In this document: in pieces, positions 29,985 through 41,591 of the stretch
Layout of the letters: every line of letters begins with the position of its first letter
Position numbering within the stretch: position 1 is the first letter of the stretch
From: Hydrogenovibrio marinus
Lineage (GTDB): Bacteria > Pseudomonadota > Gammaproteobacteria > Thiomicrospirales > Thiomicrospiraceae
Length of the DNA stretch: 64,000 bases
Assembly: GCF_013340845.1 (NCBI RefSeq)
Contig: NZ_AP020335.1
Location: forward strand, 372,001 to 436,000
Direction of reading: 5' to 3'
Made by a program: the position numbers and the translations under genes
Notes under the pieces: generated by a model
Seen by the model: the letters and a program-made list of their open reading frames with translations, nothing else
Told to the model about the DNA's origin: nothing
Databases searched by the model: none

Positions 29985-30245
29985 ATGGCTCATAAGAAGG
30001 CTGCAGGTAGTACAAAAAACGGTCGCGATTCTAATGCTCAGCGATTAGGCGTAAAACGCTTTGGTGGTGAGCTAGTTTCTGCTGGTAGCATCATCGTTCG
30101 TCAACGTGGTACTAAGTTCCACGCGGGTGATAATGTTGGTCGCGGTAAGGATGACACTTTGTTTGCAACAGCTGACGGTAAAGTCGCTTTTGTAACAAAA
30201 GGTAAGCCAGTACGTACTTATGTAACCATTGAAGCGTCTGCGTAA
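29985..30245 (+). CDS. rpmA: 50S ribosomal protein L27
   Basis: L27's flexible N-terminus reaches the peptidyl transferase centre. 86 aa. [25 protein letters not shown] is the full-length N-terminus without the cleaved extension seen in Firmicutes. AGGAG precedes ATG. Ends the rplU-rpmA operon. Confidence 0.98.
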   Translation: MAHKKAAGSTKNGRDSNAQRLGVKRFGGELVSAGSIIVRQRGTKFHAGDNVGRGKDDTLFATADGKVAFVTKGKPVRTYVTIEASA

Positions 30246-30270
30246 GCTCAGCTTTAATTGTTACTAAGAA

Positions 30271-30297
30271 AACGCCCCGCATTGACGGGGCGTTTTT
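30271..30297 (+). terminator. rplU-rpmA terminator
   Basis: Perfect 9-bp GC-rich stem AACGCCCCG (30271-30279) and CGGGGCGTT (30286-30294), loop CATTGA, then T run to 30297. Confidence 0.9.
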
Positions 30298-30334
30298 GTT
30301 TCCAAAGAAAGAAAATTTCACCAACTATATTTGA

Positions 30335-31468
<1,134 letters not shown>

Positions 31469-31498
31469 TTGCATTGGATTTTAGCGAGAAAAATTAGC

Positions 31499-32626
31499 GT
31501 GCAAAGTCGAGAAGCAGTCAAAAAATCTAAGCGTTGGGTCGTAAAAATCGGCAGTGCCTTGCTGACGGATGATGGCAAAGGGTTGAATCTGTCCGCAATG
31601 AACCAATGGGTTGAGCAGATGGTAGCCTTGAGAAATCAGGGAGTTGAAGTGGTGATTGTCTCGTCCGGCTCAGTTGCAGAAGGGATCAAGCGTTTAGGTT
31701 GGGCAAAGCGTCCAACGGAAATCAATCAACTTCAAGCGGCCGCTGCTGTAGGACAGATGGGTTTGATTCAAGCCTATGAATCAGCTTTTTCAAAGCATCA
31801 AATTTTAACGGCACAAATTCTCATGACACATGACGATTTGTCAAATCGTGCTCGGTATTTGAATGCTTCAAATACCATTCAGACACTACTTCAGCAAGGC
31901 GTGATCCCTATCATTAATGAAAATGACACGGTCGTAACCGATGAAATTCGTTTTGGGGATAATGACACTTTAGCAGCGTTAACCGCCAATTTGGTGTCGG
32001 CGGATATTTTGGTAATTTTGACCGATCAACAAGGGTTGTATGACGATAATCCGCGTACCAATCCGAATGCGAAACTCATCTCCGAAGCGCATGTGAGTCG
32101 CAAAGACATTGAAGCCATGGCGAGCCCAGAAGGTGGTTTGTTAGGTAAGGGCGGCATGTACACCAAAGTTATGGCTGCAAAGCGTGCAGCTCGTTCCGGC
32201 ACGGCAACCTTTATAGCTTCGGGTAGAGAGGCGAATATTTTGCCAAGGTTGCAGTCCGGTGAGCAAATCGGCACCTTGTTGATTCCTGATTTGGAGCCAA
32301 TGACAGCGCGTAAGCAATGGTTAGCAGGCCACCTGCAGGCAAAAGGCCAGTTGGTGCTGGACGATGGTGCGGTACAGGCGCTAAAACGTACAGGCAGAAG
32401 TTTGTTGCCGATAGGTGTGTTGGAAGCTTCGGGGCAATTCCGTCGTGGTGAAATGGTGGTGTGTGTCAATCAGCAGAATCAAGAAGTGGGCCGAGGTCTG
32501 GTGAATTATGATTTTGACGATGCACAAAGAATTATCGGCAAGCCGTCATTAGAAATAGAATCCTTGCTTGGGTATAACGAAGGCGAGTTCTTGATTCATT
32601 GCGATAACTTTGTATTGTCTGAATAA
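31499..32626 (+). CDS. proB: Glutamate 5-kinase
   Basis: First step of proline synthesis: phosphorylates glutamate to glutamyl-5-phosphate. The amino-acid-kinase domain (about 1-260) contains [17 protein letters not shown], the NENDTV and FGDNDTLAA motifs; a C-terminal PUA domain (about 285-375) follows. I prefer the GTG start at 31499 (375 aa) over the TTG at 31469 because a purine-rich GCGAGAA lies upstream of it. No proA is adjacent. 30 bases after obgE. Confidence 0.94.
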   Translation: MQSREAVKKSKRWVVKIGSALLTDDGKGLNLSAMNQWVEQMVALRNQGVEVVIVSSGSVAEGIKRLGWAKRPTEINQLQAAAAVGQMGLIQAYESAFSKHQILTAQILMTHDDLSNRARYLNASNTIQTLLQQGVIPIINENDTVVTDEIRFGDNDTLAALTANLVSADILVILTDQQGLYDDNPRTNPNAKLISEAHVSRKDIEAMASPEGGLLGKGGMYTKVMAAKRAARSGTATFIASGREANILPRLQSGEQIGTLLIPDLEPMTARKQWLAGHLQAKGQLVLDDGAVQALKRTGRSLLPIGVLEASGQFRRGEMVVCVNQQNQEVGRGLVNYDFDDAQRIIGKPSLEIESLLGYNEGEFLIHCDNFVLSE

Positions 32627-32658
32627 TCTCTTTTCTTTCCCGTCTGAGTTCTGCTTAC

Positions 32659-32698
32659 CCCAACCTGGCAGATCTTGATTAAAATCTACCAGGTTGGG
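32659..32698. repeat. Dispersed repeat copies 2 and 3 as an inverted pair (hairpin), downstream of proB
   Basis: Left arm CCCAACCTGGCAGAT (32659-32673) and right arm ATCTACCAGGTTGGG (32684-32698) pair over 15 positions with one G-T, around a 10-base loop. It probably also terminates proB transcription, although the following T run is interrupted. Confidence 0.75.
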
Positions 32699-32753
32699 TG
32701 CTCAATATTTTTCCTTTCTTATCCTTGAAAAACAGAAAAGCGTCACTATATTC

Positions 32754-32781
32754 TTGACAGCTTTAAATGATTGTCTAAAAT
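32754..32781 (+). promoter_or_regulatory. groES: groESL promoter (sigma70 type)
   Basis: TTGACA (32754-32759), 16-base spacer, TAAAAT (32776-32781), immediately upstream of the CIRCE operator. No convincing sigma32 promoter was seen. Confidence 0.75.
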
Positions 32782-32783
32782 GT

Positions 32784-32810
32784 TTAGCACTCTCATAGAT
32801 AGAGTGCTAA
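32784..32810. promoter_or_regulatory. CIRCE operator (HrcA binding site)
   Basis: Perfect TTAGCACTC-N9-GAGTGCTAA (arms 32784-32792 and 32802-32810), covering the predicted transcription start of groES. CIRCE binds the HrcA repressor and links groESL to heat shock; hrcA itself is not in the window. Confidence 0.96.
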
Positions 32811-32859
32811 TTGAAAGCGATATATTTATGAAATCAAATCATTTTTTTAGGAGTAATGT

Positions 32860-33150
32860 ATGAATATCAAACCTTTGCATGATCGCGTTGTAGTTCGCCA
32901 AGTTGAAGAGCAGAAAGAATCTGCTGGTGGTATTTTGCTACCAGGTTCTGCACAAGAAAAAGAAAATCGTGGTGAAGTTGTTGCGGTTGGTCCAGGTAAG
33001 GCTGCGGATAACGGTTCTATTATCCCTATGACTGTGAAGGTAGGCGACAAAGTGCTTTTTGGCCAATACTCTGGTCAAGAAGTAAAAGATGACAACGGTC
33101 AAGCGCTGAAAGTAATGCGTGAAGACGACATCATCGCCATCATTGATTAA
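32860..33150 (+). CDS. groES: Co-chaperonin GroES
   Basis: Heptameric lid of the GroEL chamber. 96 aa (97 in E. coli). [18 protein letters not shown], the mobile loop with [15 protein letters not shown], and [11 protein letters not shown] are characteristic. AGGAG precedes ATG by 6-7 bases. Under the CIRCE operator, 72 bases before groEL. Confidence 0.99.
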   Translation: MNIKPLHDRVVVRQVEEQKESAGGILLPGSAQEKENRGEVVAVGPGKAADNGSIIPMTVKVGDKVLFGQYSGQEVKDDNGQALKVMREDDIIAIID

Positions 33151-33210
33151 TGATTGGATAGTGCATTTTTTAGAATTGTCTAAAATATTTGAACAAATAG
33201 ATTTAAGTAA

Positions 33211-34857
<1,647 letters not shown>

Positions 34858-34881
34858 TATCTACCGAGCATCGCTCTTTCT

Positions 34882-34908
34882 AAAAAGCCGGCTTATGCCG
34901 GCTTTTTT
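34882..34908 (+). terminator. groESL terminator
   Basis: Perfect 11-bp stem AAAAAGCCGGC (34882-34892) and GCCGGCTTTTT (34897-34907), loop TTAT, T run to 34908. Confidence 0.92.
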
Positions 34909-35009
34909 GTCCTTAAAAGAAAGGTTGCTGAATAAACTAACGCTGATTTTTTTGCTGTTTTCTGGCAAAATTACAGGTCTGTCTAAAAGAATTTTGAAGG
35001 TCGTAAATA

Positions 35010-36053
35010 ATGAAACAAATTAAGGTTGGAATCGTCGGTGGAACAGGTTATACCGGTGTGGAATTGCTGAGAATTCTGGCAAACCACCCGAATGCCGAAG
35101 TTGCGATGATTACTTCTCGTAGTGAAGAAGGGGTTGCTGTCGCTGATATGTATCCCAACCTAAGAGGGTTTTACGACCTGTGTTTTTCGGTGCCTGATGT
35201 CGAGCAACTACAAACTTGCGATGTGGTGTTTTTTGCGACACCACATGGCGTAGCGATGAGCATGGCGGAATCGCTAGTGAAAAAAGGCGTCAAAGTTATC
35301 GACTTGGCGGCTGACTTCCGTCTTGAAGACTTGGATGTCTGGCAAAAATGGTACAAGCACGAGCATACAGGAAAGCACTTGTTTCCAAAGGTCGCTTATG
35401 GCTTGCCTGAATATTACCGTGATGCGATTCAAAAGGCTGACATTATTGGAAATCCGGGATGCTATCCAACCAGCATTATGCTCGGATTGTTACCGCTGGT
35501 GAAGGCAGGCTGGATTGATTTGAACTCAATCATAGCTGATGGTAAGTCAGGCGTAAGCGGTGCGGGTAGAGGTGCTAGTGTGGCGATGCTGGGCGCAGAA
35601 ATGAGCGAGAGCTTTAAAGCATATGGCGTTGCCGGACATCGTCACTTGCCAGAGATGAAAGAAAAGCTTGCACAACAAGCTGGAAAAGACGTTGGGCTTA
35701 CTTTTGTTCCTCATCTAGTGCCAATGATTCGTGGGATGGAAAACTCGATTTATGCCACGATGGCAGTTGAAAAATCTCAGGCTGAAATCCAGGCTTTGTA
35801 TGAGTCTGCTTATCAATATGAACCTTTTGTCGATGTAATGCCGGCGGGAAGTTTGCCTGAAACACGCATGGTGAAAGGTTCCAATATGTGTCGTTTGGCG
35901 ATTTATCGTCCAGAAGACAGTCCATTGGTTGTGGTAACTTCTGTTATCGATAACTTGGTCAAAGGCGCTTCCGGTCAGGCAGTGCAAAATATGAATATTT
36001 TATTTGGCTTGCCGGAAACAACGGGGCTACAACAAGTAGCGCTATTGCCATAA
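35010..36053 (+). CDS. argC: N-acetyl-gamma-glutamyl-phosphate reductase
   Basis: Third step of arginine synthesis: NADPH-dependent reduction of N-acetylglutamyl phosphate. 347 aa. Dinucleotide motif [12 protein letters not shown] (10-21), catalytic Cys in GNPGCYPTS (about C152), [11 protein letters not shown] loop and the HRHLPEM segment with a conserved His. Likely monocistronic between the groEL terminator and erpA's own -10. Confidence 0.97.
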   Translation: MKQIKVGIVGGTGYTGVELLRILANHPNAEVAMITSRSEEGVAVADMYPNLRGFYDLCFSVPDVEQLQTCDVVFFATPHGVAMSMAESLVKKGVKVIDLAADFRLEDLDVWQKWYKHEHTGKHLFPKVAYGLPEYYRDAIQKADIIGNPGCYPTSIMLGLLPLVKAGWIDLNSIIADGKSGVSGAGRGASVAMLGAEMSESFKAYGVAGHRHLPEMKEKLAQQAGKDVGLTFVPHLVPMIRGMENSIYATMAVEKSQAEIQALYESAYQYEPFVDVMPAGSLPETRMVKGSNMCRLAIYRPEDSPLVVVTSVIDNLVKGASGQAVQNMNILFGLPETTGLQQVALLP

Positions 36054-36090
36054 TTAACCTATTAGTTTCTAGGACAAAGCTGTCCTTACA

Positions 36091-36119
36091 TTCTTAAAAG
36101 AAGGGTTTTGGGTTATAAT
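36091..36119 (+). promoter_or_regulatory. Possible erpA promoter
   Basis: Perfect TATAAT at 36114-36119 with a weak TTCTTA 17 bases upstream (36091-36096), between argC and erpA. Confidence 0.45.
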
Positions 36120-36158
36120 ACCTTTCTTAGAATTGATAACGCTCTGAAGGAGGTCGTT

Positions 36159-36500
36159 ATGTCAGAAATCCCAACTCCAGTAAATTTTACGGATGCCGCC
36201 GCTTCAAAAGTCAGTGGTTTGATTGAAGATGAAGGTAATCCTGAACTTAAACTGCGCGTGTACATTACCGGTGGAGGTTGTTCTGGCTTCCAATACGGTT
36301 TCACTTTTGATGAAAACCAAGCGGAAGACGATACTGTTGTAGAAAAAAGTGGCGTCAAACTAATGATTGATCCAATGAGTTTTCAATACTTGATGGGCGC
36401 TAAGATTGATTATCTTGAAGACTTGCAAGGCGCACGCTTTGTGATTGAAAACCCGAATGCAACGACTACGTGTGGTTGCGGGTCATCTTTTAGTGTTTAA
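36159..36500 (+). CDS. erpA: Iron-sulfur cluster insertion protein ErpA
   Basis: A-type carrier that delivers 4Fe-4S clusters to apo-enzymes, among them the isoprenoid enzymes IspG/IspH in E. coli. From ATG 36159 it is 113 aa (114 in E. coli), behind a strong GAAGGAGG site; the upstream TTG start is rejected. Cluster ligands C41 ([11 protein letters not shown]) and C105, C107 (CGCGSSF) are all present. 15 bases before the citrate synthase gene, so the two may be co-transcribed. Confidence 0.97.
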   Translation: MSEIPTPVNFTDAAASKVSGLIEDEGNPELKLRVYITGGGCSGFQYGFTFDENQAEDDTVVEKSGVKLMIDPMSFQYLMGAKIDYLEDLQGARFVIENPNATTTCGCGSSFSV

Positions 36501-36515
36501 TTTGTAAATAGGCTT

Positions 36516-37694
36516 ATGGAATATATCCCAGGATTGGCAGGTGTCCCTGCTACCAAATCAGAAATTTCTTTCATTGATGGTCAGAAAGGCATTTTGTCAT
36601 ACCGGGGCTACGATATTATGGAGCTGGCGGAGAAATCTTCGTTTGAAGAAACGACGTTGTTGCTACTCTTCGGTCGCTTGCCAACCAAAGAAGAGTTGGG
36701 AGCGTTTGATCAGTCTCTACGTCAATCTCGTCGCGCTAAATTCAATATTCGTGAAATGATGCGCAATCTACCGTCAACAACACATCCAATGCACATGTTG
36801 CAGGTGGTTGTTGCGAGCTTGGCGAGCTTCTATCCAAGTACCGAATATATGAAAGGTGGTACTGAAAACCAAGCCTATATCAATGACGTAACCGTAAAAA
36901 TCATCGCTCACATGGGGACCTTGGTTGCTATGTGGGAACACATGCGTAATGGTTATGATCCAATCGAACCGCGTACCGATTTAAGCTATGCCGAAAATTT
37001 CTTGTATATGGTGACGGGTGAAGAGCCGGATAAAGACTGGGCGCGTTTGTTGGACGCTTGCTTGATCTTGCATGCGGAGCACACCATCAATGCATCAACG
37101 TTCACCACAATGGTGACAGGTTCGACTTTGGCAAACCCTTGTTCGGTTATTGCTTCTGCCATCGCTTCTTTGTCAGGTCCTTTACATGGCGGTGCCAACC
37201 AAATGGTTATCGAAATGCTGGACGAGATCGGGCGCCCTGAAAATGCACGAGCTTATATCGAAGACCGTCTTGCCAAGAAGAAAGTGATTTGGGGGATGGG
37301 GCATCGTGAGTACAAAACCAAGGACCCTCGCGCTACGATTCTGCAAAAGCTATCCAGTGATATCTTGAAAAGTAAATCTGGCAGTCTAAGTATCGCGTTT
37401 GATACTGCGCAAGAAGTTGAAAGAGTCTGTGAAGAGCTGCTGGGGCACAAAGGGGTTTATCCAAACGTCGATTTCTATTCTGGTATTCTTTATAAAGAAA
37501 TGGGGTTTGACGCTGGTTTGTTTACACCTATTTTTGCGGTAGCGCGTTCTGCTGGTTGGATGGCGCATTGGCGTGAACAGTTACAAGACAACAAGATTTT
37601 TAGACCAACTCAGATTTACACAGGTGTTGGAAGTGCTTGTTATATTCCATTGGAGCAGCGTGGTCACGGTGACCCAGACTTTATGGATAAATAG
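36516..37694 (+). CDS. Citrate synthase (short, non-GltA type)
   Basis: Condenses oxaloacetate and acetyl-CoA. 392 aa, clearly shorter than the 427-aa NADH-regulated hexameric GltA usual in Gammaproteobacteria and closer to the dimeric CitZ/PrpC group. Catalytic segments are present: LHAEHTINAST, SGPLHGGANQMV (first catalytic His), GMGHREYKTKDPRA (second His) and PNVDFYSG (Asp). Because 2-methylcitrate synthases share these motifs, that activity cannot be excluded, but no prp genes are nearby. Followed by a terminator. Confidence 0.88.
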   Translation: MEYIPGLAGVPATKSEISFIDGQKGILSYRGYDIMELAEKSSFEETTLLLLFGRLPTKEELGAFDQSLRQSRRAKFNIREMMRNLPSTTHPMHMLQVVVASLASFYPSTEYMKGGTENQAYINDVTVKIIAHMGTLVAMWEHMRNGYDPIEPRTDLSYAENFLYMVTGEEPDKDWARLLDACLILHAEHTINASTFTTMVTGSTLANPCSVIASAIASLSGPLHGGANQMVIEMLDEIGRPENARAYIEDRLAKKKVIWGMGHREYKTKDPRATILQKLSSDILKSKSGSLSIAFDTAQEVERVCEELLGHKGVYPNVDFYSGILYKEMGFDAGLFTPIFAVARSAGWMAHWREQLQDNKIFRPTQIYTGVGSACYIPLEQRGHGDPDFMDK

Positions 37695-37720
37695 CCACCT
37701 GCTGAACAAGCTTGAATTTT

Positions 37721-37748
37721 AAATGCCCGACTTTTGTTGGGCATTTTT
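37721..37748 (+). terminator. Citrate synthase terminator
   Basis: Eleven-pair stem (37721-37731 with 37736-37746, one G-U) around TTTT, then T run to 37748. The A-rich left side could let it serve anmK on the other strand as well. Confidence 0.85.
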
Positions 37749-37767
37749 ATTTGTTGCGAAAGGCATG

Positions 37768-37783
37768 ACCCAACCTGGCAGAT
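37768..37783 (+). repeat. Dispersed repeat copy 4, citrate synthase-anmK gap
   Basis: ACCCAACCTGGCAGAT, full consensus on the + strand, unpaired, between the two convergent genes. Confidence 0.7.
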
Positions 37784-37816
37784 TTTTGCAAAGAGTCGGT
37801 GTGTAATACTCTGGGG

Positions 37817-38908
37817 TTAAGGTAGCCAGACGCCGCCGAGAATGGAAGCTTTAGAAGCACCGGTGATTGATTGTAATTCGACAGGTTTTTTGTTCAATCT
37901 TTGATCGGCTAGCCAAGCCATCATCATGGCTTCTATGGCGTGCGGGTTGACGCCATAATCAAAAGCAGTCTGTACTTCAACGTTCAAAGCAGTCTGTAAT
38001 CTGCTTTTTAAAGTGCTGTTCTCAGCGCCTCCACCCGATAAGATTACTTTTTCAACATCAAAGCCACGTATTGCATTCGCAAGCGTTTCAACCGTTAGTT
38101 GGTTGAGCGTTGATATTAGAACCTCGGTTGACAGGTGTTTGGTGTCGAATTGGTTTAGCCAATTCAGATTGAATAAATCTCTTCCTGTGCTTTTAGGAAA
38201 GGCTTTTGCAAAGTAAGGCTCTGCCAGCATTTTCATTAGCAGCGTTTGGTCGGGGTTGTGAGAGGCAGCAATAGCACCGTTTGCATCATAATTTATGCCC
38301 AGATGCCGTTGGCAAATTTCATCCATTAAACCGTTTGCAGGGCCTGTGTCCGCGCCAATGACATTCCCGTTTTCCGACAGTAAAGAGACATTGGCGATGC
38401 CGCCTAGGTTGATAATAGCCAAGCGTTCATTGTTTTCTTGGAATAGTGTTTTGTGGAATGCCGGTGCCAGCGGGGCACCCTGACCGCCATTGGCCATGTC
38501 GTCAATGCGAAAGTCGGCCACAGTTTTGATGCCGGTTTGTTTGGCGATAAAGGCCGGGTGACCGATTTGTATTGACATTGAAACGTTTGGGTCATGAAAA
38601 ATAGTCTGCCCGTGTGAACCAACGGCCTTAATGTGGCGATTAGTGAGGTCATTTTTTTTCAGGAAGCGGTTGATGTTATCGCTATAGAGTTGACCGAGTT
38701 CTGATTGTAGCTTGGCAAGCGAGTGTAGTGATACGTCACTACTTAAGTTTAGTGCATGTAACTCGTCTTTCAGTTCAGTCGGGTAGGGAATGGTGTCAAA
38801 TACTAGGCATCTAATAGTGCGAGAGTCATCAGAAATTTCAGTCAGCGCAATGTCGACACCATCTAAGCTGGTACCTGACATTAACCCTAAGTAGAGAAAG
38901 CTACTCAA
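37817..38908 (-). CDS. anmK: Anhydro-N-acetylmuramic acid kinase
   Basis: Converts anhydroMurNAc to MurNAc-6-phosphate in peptidoglycan recycling. 363 aa. The N-terminal phosphate loop GLMSGTSLDGVD (8-19), the GSHGQTIFHDP segment, GGIANVS and the adenosine motif SGGGAEN are present. The start is a TTG at 38908; no better start keeps the phosphate loop. It overlaps the M23 peptidase gene by 8 bases, so the two are translationally coupled, as in Pseudomonas. Confidence 0.95.
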   Translation of the reverse strand: MSSFLYLGLMSGTSLDGVDIALTEISDDSRTIRCLVFDTIPYPTELKDELHALNLSSDVSLHSLAKLQSELGQLYSDNINRFLKKNDLTNRHIKAVGSHGQTIFHDPNVSMSIQIGHPAFIAKQTGIKTVADFRIDDMANGGQGAPLAPAFHKTLFQENNERLAIINLGGIANVSLLSENGNVIGADTGPANGLMDEICQRHLGINYDANGAIAASHNPDQTLLMKMLAEPYFAKAFPKSTGRDLFNLNWLNQFDTKHLSTEVLISTLNQLTVETLANAIRGFDVEKVILSGGGAENSTLKSRLQTALNVEVQTAFDYGVNPHAIEAMMMAWLADQRLNKKPVELQSITGASKASILGGVWLP

Positions 38909-40193
38909 AGCGACTCGCTAGTTGCGTGTTTTGAGGGGTTAATCTGTCCAGTTGGCTATGCATCAAGGCAGCATACTCGACAAATTGCGTGCGGTACTTT
39001 TTCGGAACCGGCGCAGCGTCTGGGAATTTGACCTTCATGGGATCGACAAATCGACCATTAATGCGGAATTCATAGTGTAGATGAGGGCCAGTTGCTAACC
39101 CTGATTGCCCGATGTAACCAATGACTTGCCCTTGTTTTACCCATTGCCCTTGTTTGAATTTTCCAAAACGCGACATGTGAGCATAGACCGTGGTGTATTT
39201 CCCAGCATGTTTGATATAGATGACTCTACCGTAGCTATTGCTCCAGCCACGCTTGACGATCTGACCTTCACCCACTGCGTGAATTGGGGTGCCAACAGGT
39301 CCGCCATAGTCAACGCCACGGTGCGCGCGCCATTTTTTGAGTACTGGGTGGAATCTCATTGGTTTGTAAGTGGAGGTGATGCGCACATAGTCTACCGGGT
39401 TGCGCAGGAAGGCTTTCTTCAAGTTGTGTTTGTGGATATCGTAGTATCCGATGTTTTTACCCTTAGCGCTTCTAAGGAGGAATGCGGTGTGTTTGTCATC
39501 GCCCGCTGTTGTTACTTCTGCCGCTAAGATGTCACCATCGCCGACATATTGGCCGTCAATAAAACGTTGTTCGTAAATAACTTTGAATGGGTCGCCAGGG
39601 CGAAGCTGGCGGATAAAGTCAATTTCCCAATTGAAGATGTCGGCAAGATTCATAATGGTGTTTGCACTTAACCCTGCATCCTGGCCGCTTAAGTAAAAAG
39701 AGTGCTTGATCACGCCGGCGGTTGAGACTATTTTGGTTTCGACAGGGTGCTCAACGGCTTGAATTTTGAACCCTTCGTCAGAGCGTGTTAATTGATAGTG
39801 AAGCCCGCGAGTTCTTGGGTAGTCAATCTTTTGTAGTTCTCTGCTTTGATCAACCCAGATGTGTAAGGTGTCTCCAACACGGAGTTGGGTCAAGTAACGG
39901 CTATTCTTCAGTTTTTTGATTTCAAAGGCTGTAGCTGCGCTGATGCCTAGGCTATCCAGCGCCTCGGATAAAGAACCGTTTTTTGGAATCTTGACCGAGT
40001 ATTTAGCCCATTTAGCTGAGCTAGTTTTGTTTGAGATATCAAGACCTAAAGAAGGGTCTAGTTGTGAGTGAAGTGGTGGTAGCGGTAAGGTTTGTTTCTC
40101 AAAGGGCTGGCTCGCATCAGAATTAAATGCATAGAGACTCACCAATAGGAGCGATGTGACGATAAACCCCAATTTTTTAATGAAAGCCTGCAC
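38901..40193 (-). CDS. M23-family murein DD-endopeptidase (MepM/YebA-like)
   Basis: Secreted zinc peptidase that cleaves peptidoglycan cross-links during growth. 430 aa. N-terminal signal (FIVTSLLLVSLYAF, about 11-24), an OapA/LysM-like region (about 65-130), then the M23 domain (about 285-385) with HRGVDYGG (zinc ligands H291, D295) and GPHLHYEF (H370, H372). The start is GTG 40193 without a clear ribosome-binding site, so the N-terminus is uncertain by a few residues. Upstream of anmK in an operon. Confidence 0.92.
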   Translation of the reverse strand: MQAFIKKLGFIVTSLLLVSLYAFNSDASQPFEKQTLPLPPLHSQLDPSLGLDISNKTSSAKWAKYSVKIPKNGSLSEALDSLGISAATAFEIKKLKNSRYLTQLRVGDTLHIWVDQSRELQKIDYPRTRGLHYQLTRSDEGFKIQAVEHPVETKIVSTAGVIKHSFYLSGQDAGLSANTIMNLADIFNWEIDFIRQLRPGDPFKVIYEQRFIDGQYVGDGDILAAEVTTAGDDKHTAFLLRSAKGKNIGYYDIHKHNLKKAFLRNPVDYVRITSTYKPMRFHPVLKKWRAHRGVDYGGPVGTPIHAVGEGQIVKRGWSNSYGRVIYIKHAGKYTTVYAHMSRFGKFKQGQWVKQGQVIGYIGQSGLATGPHLHYEFRINGRFVDPMKVKFPDAAPVPKKYRTQFVEYAALMHSQLDRLTPQNTQLASRFE

Positions 40194-40298
40194 GAGAGTG
40201 TTCTTACCTAACTGAAATTTTTGAATGTATGGTTTCTGATTATACTGAAAACCGGAATAGAATCTAGCGGAGTCAATTGTCAGATTGGCAAATTGATG

Positions 40299-40550
40299 CT
40301 ATCTGACAGCAACTGTAATGAATAGTACGGATGTTGTTTGGCCTTTAAATTCCCCTTCTTTTTTTGAGCAGTCTGTCATTTGGTGCTTGTTCACTTTGCA
40401 CCAGCTGCGAATATCCTTTTCGGCTCCCATATCTGTGCATTCAATAGTGATGGTATCACCCGACGCTGCATTGCGAATGGCTTGCTGCAGTTTGATCACC
40501 GGCATTGGACATCTAAGTCCTTTAGCGTCTATTGCGTAGTTTTCAGGCAT
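40299..40550 (-). CDS. tusA: TusA-family sulfurtransferase
   Basis: Small sulfur-carrier protein, 83 aa. The active-site Cys is C14 in GLRCPMPVIKL (CPxP motif). In E. coli TusA passes sulfur from IscS to TusBCD for tRNA thiolation; in sulfur-oxidising bacteria relatives move sulfane sulfur in the cytoplasm. Here it stands alone, with no rhodanese, dsr or hdr genes beside it, so the tRNA role is the default reading. About 120 bases from divergent glyQ. Confidence 0.93.
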   Translation of the reverse strand: MPENYAIDAKGLRCPMPVIKLQQAIRNAASGDTITIECTDMGAEKDIRSWCKVNKHQMTDCSKKEGEFKGQTTSVLFITVAVR

Positions 40551-40670
40551 TTTCTTCCTAATTTTGTGACTTTAAATTGGTATAATTATCAGAATTTTAC
40601 GTGTCGAACACGAATAGAAACATTTTAAACGAAAAAACATCCCGAAACACTCAGATAGGAAACAATTCAA

Positions 40671-41591
40671 GTGTCTTCAAACGCAGCAACCGATATTTTA
40701 ACTTTTCAAGGGTTAATCCAAACATTGCAAGCCTATTGGGCTGAACAAGGGTGCGTTATCATGCAGCCTTATGATAACGAAATGGGTGCAGGAACTTTTC
40801 ACCCATCCACATTCCTAAGATCAATCGGGCCAGAGCCGTGGAGAGCGGCTTATGTGCAGCCTTGTCGCCGCCCGACAGATGGACGTTATGGTGAAAATCC
40901 TAACCGTTTGCAGCACTATTATCAATTTCAGGTCATGCTGAAGCCGTCGCCAGACAATATTCAAGAGTTGTATTTGGATTCTTTGCGCAATCTAGGGATT
41001 GATCCGTTAGAACACGATATTCGTTTTGTGGAAGATAACTGGGAGTCACCAACATTGGGCGCTTGGGGGCTTGGTTGGGAAGTCTGGATGAATGGCATGG
41101 AAGTGACTCAGTTTACCTATTTCCAACAAGTTGGTGGTTTGGAGTGTCGTCCGGTGACAGGTGAGATTACCTACGGTTTGGAACGTATCGCCATGTATCT
41201 GCAAGGGGTGAATAGCGTTTACGATTTGACTTGGGTAAATGGGCCAGAAGGCAAAGTCACCTATGGAGATGTTTTCCATCAAAATGAAGTCGAAATGTCG
41301 GCATACAACTTTGAAAAGGCGGATACGGATATTTTGTTCCGTACGTTTGATGAGTGTGAAACGATTTTTGCCAAGTTGGTAGAAGACAAGTTGCCTTTAC
41401 CAGCTTATGAACAAGTATTGAAAGCCTCTCATGCATTTAACTTACTGGATGCGCGTCATGCCATCAGTGTGACCGAGAGAGCGAGATTTATCGGAAGAGT
41501 AAGAGCAATGGCTAGACAAATTGCTGAAGCCTATTATGAGGGGCGTGAAGCCTTAGGGTTCCCATTAGTGAAAGATGGAGGTGCCCAATAA
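40671..41591 (+). CDS. glyQ: Glycyl-tRNA synthetase subunit alpha
   Basis: Catalytic subunit of the alpha2-beta2 glycyl-tRNA synthetase, class II. 306 aa. Start is GTG 40671 behind [39 protein letters not shown]-type N-terminus and the class II motifs [17 protein letters not shown] and [11 protein letters not shown] are clear. A TATAAT at 40581-40586 may belong to its promoter. The stop overlaps the glyS start by one base (TAATG). Confidence 0.98.
   Translation: MSSNAATDILTFQGLIQTLQAYWAEQGCVIMQPYDNEMGAGTFHPSTFLRSIGPEPWRAAYVQPCRRPTDGRYGENPNRLQHYYQFQVMLKPSPDNIQELYLDSLRNLGIDPLEHDIRFVEDNWESPTLGAWGLGWEVWMNGMEVTQFTYFQQVGGLECRPVTGEITYGLERIAMYLQGVNSVYDLTWVNGPEGKVTYGDVFHQNEVEMSAYNFEKADTDILFRTFDECETIFAKLVEDKLPLPAYEQVLKASHAFNLLDARHAISVTERARFIGRVRAMARQIAEAYYEGREALGFPLVKDGGAQ

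Noticed and set aside
39105-39527. 140-codon + strand frame opposite the M23 peptidase
   Set aside because: It lies wholly inside a well-supported gene on the other strand and resembles no known protein.
40299-40550. Part of a sulfur-oxidation locus
   Set aside because: A lone tusA without dsr, hdr, sox or rhodanese neighbours is not enough; the tRNA-thiolation role fits equally well.
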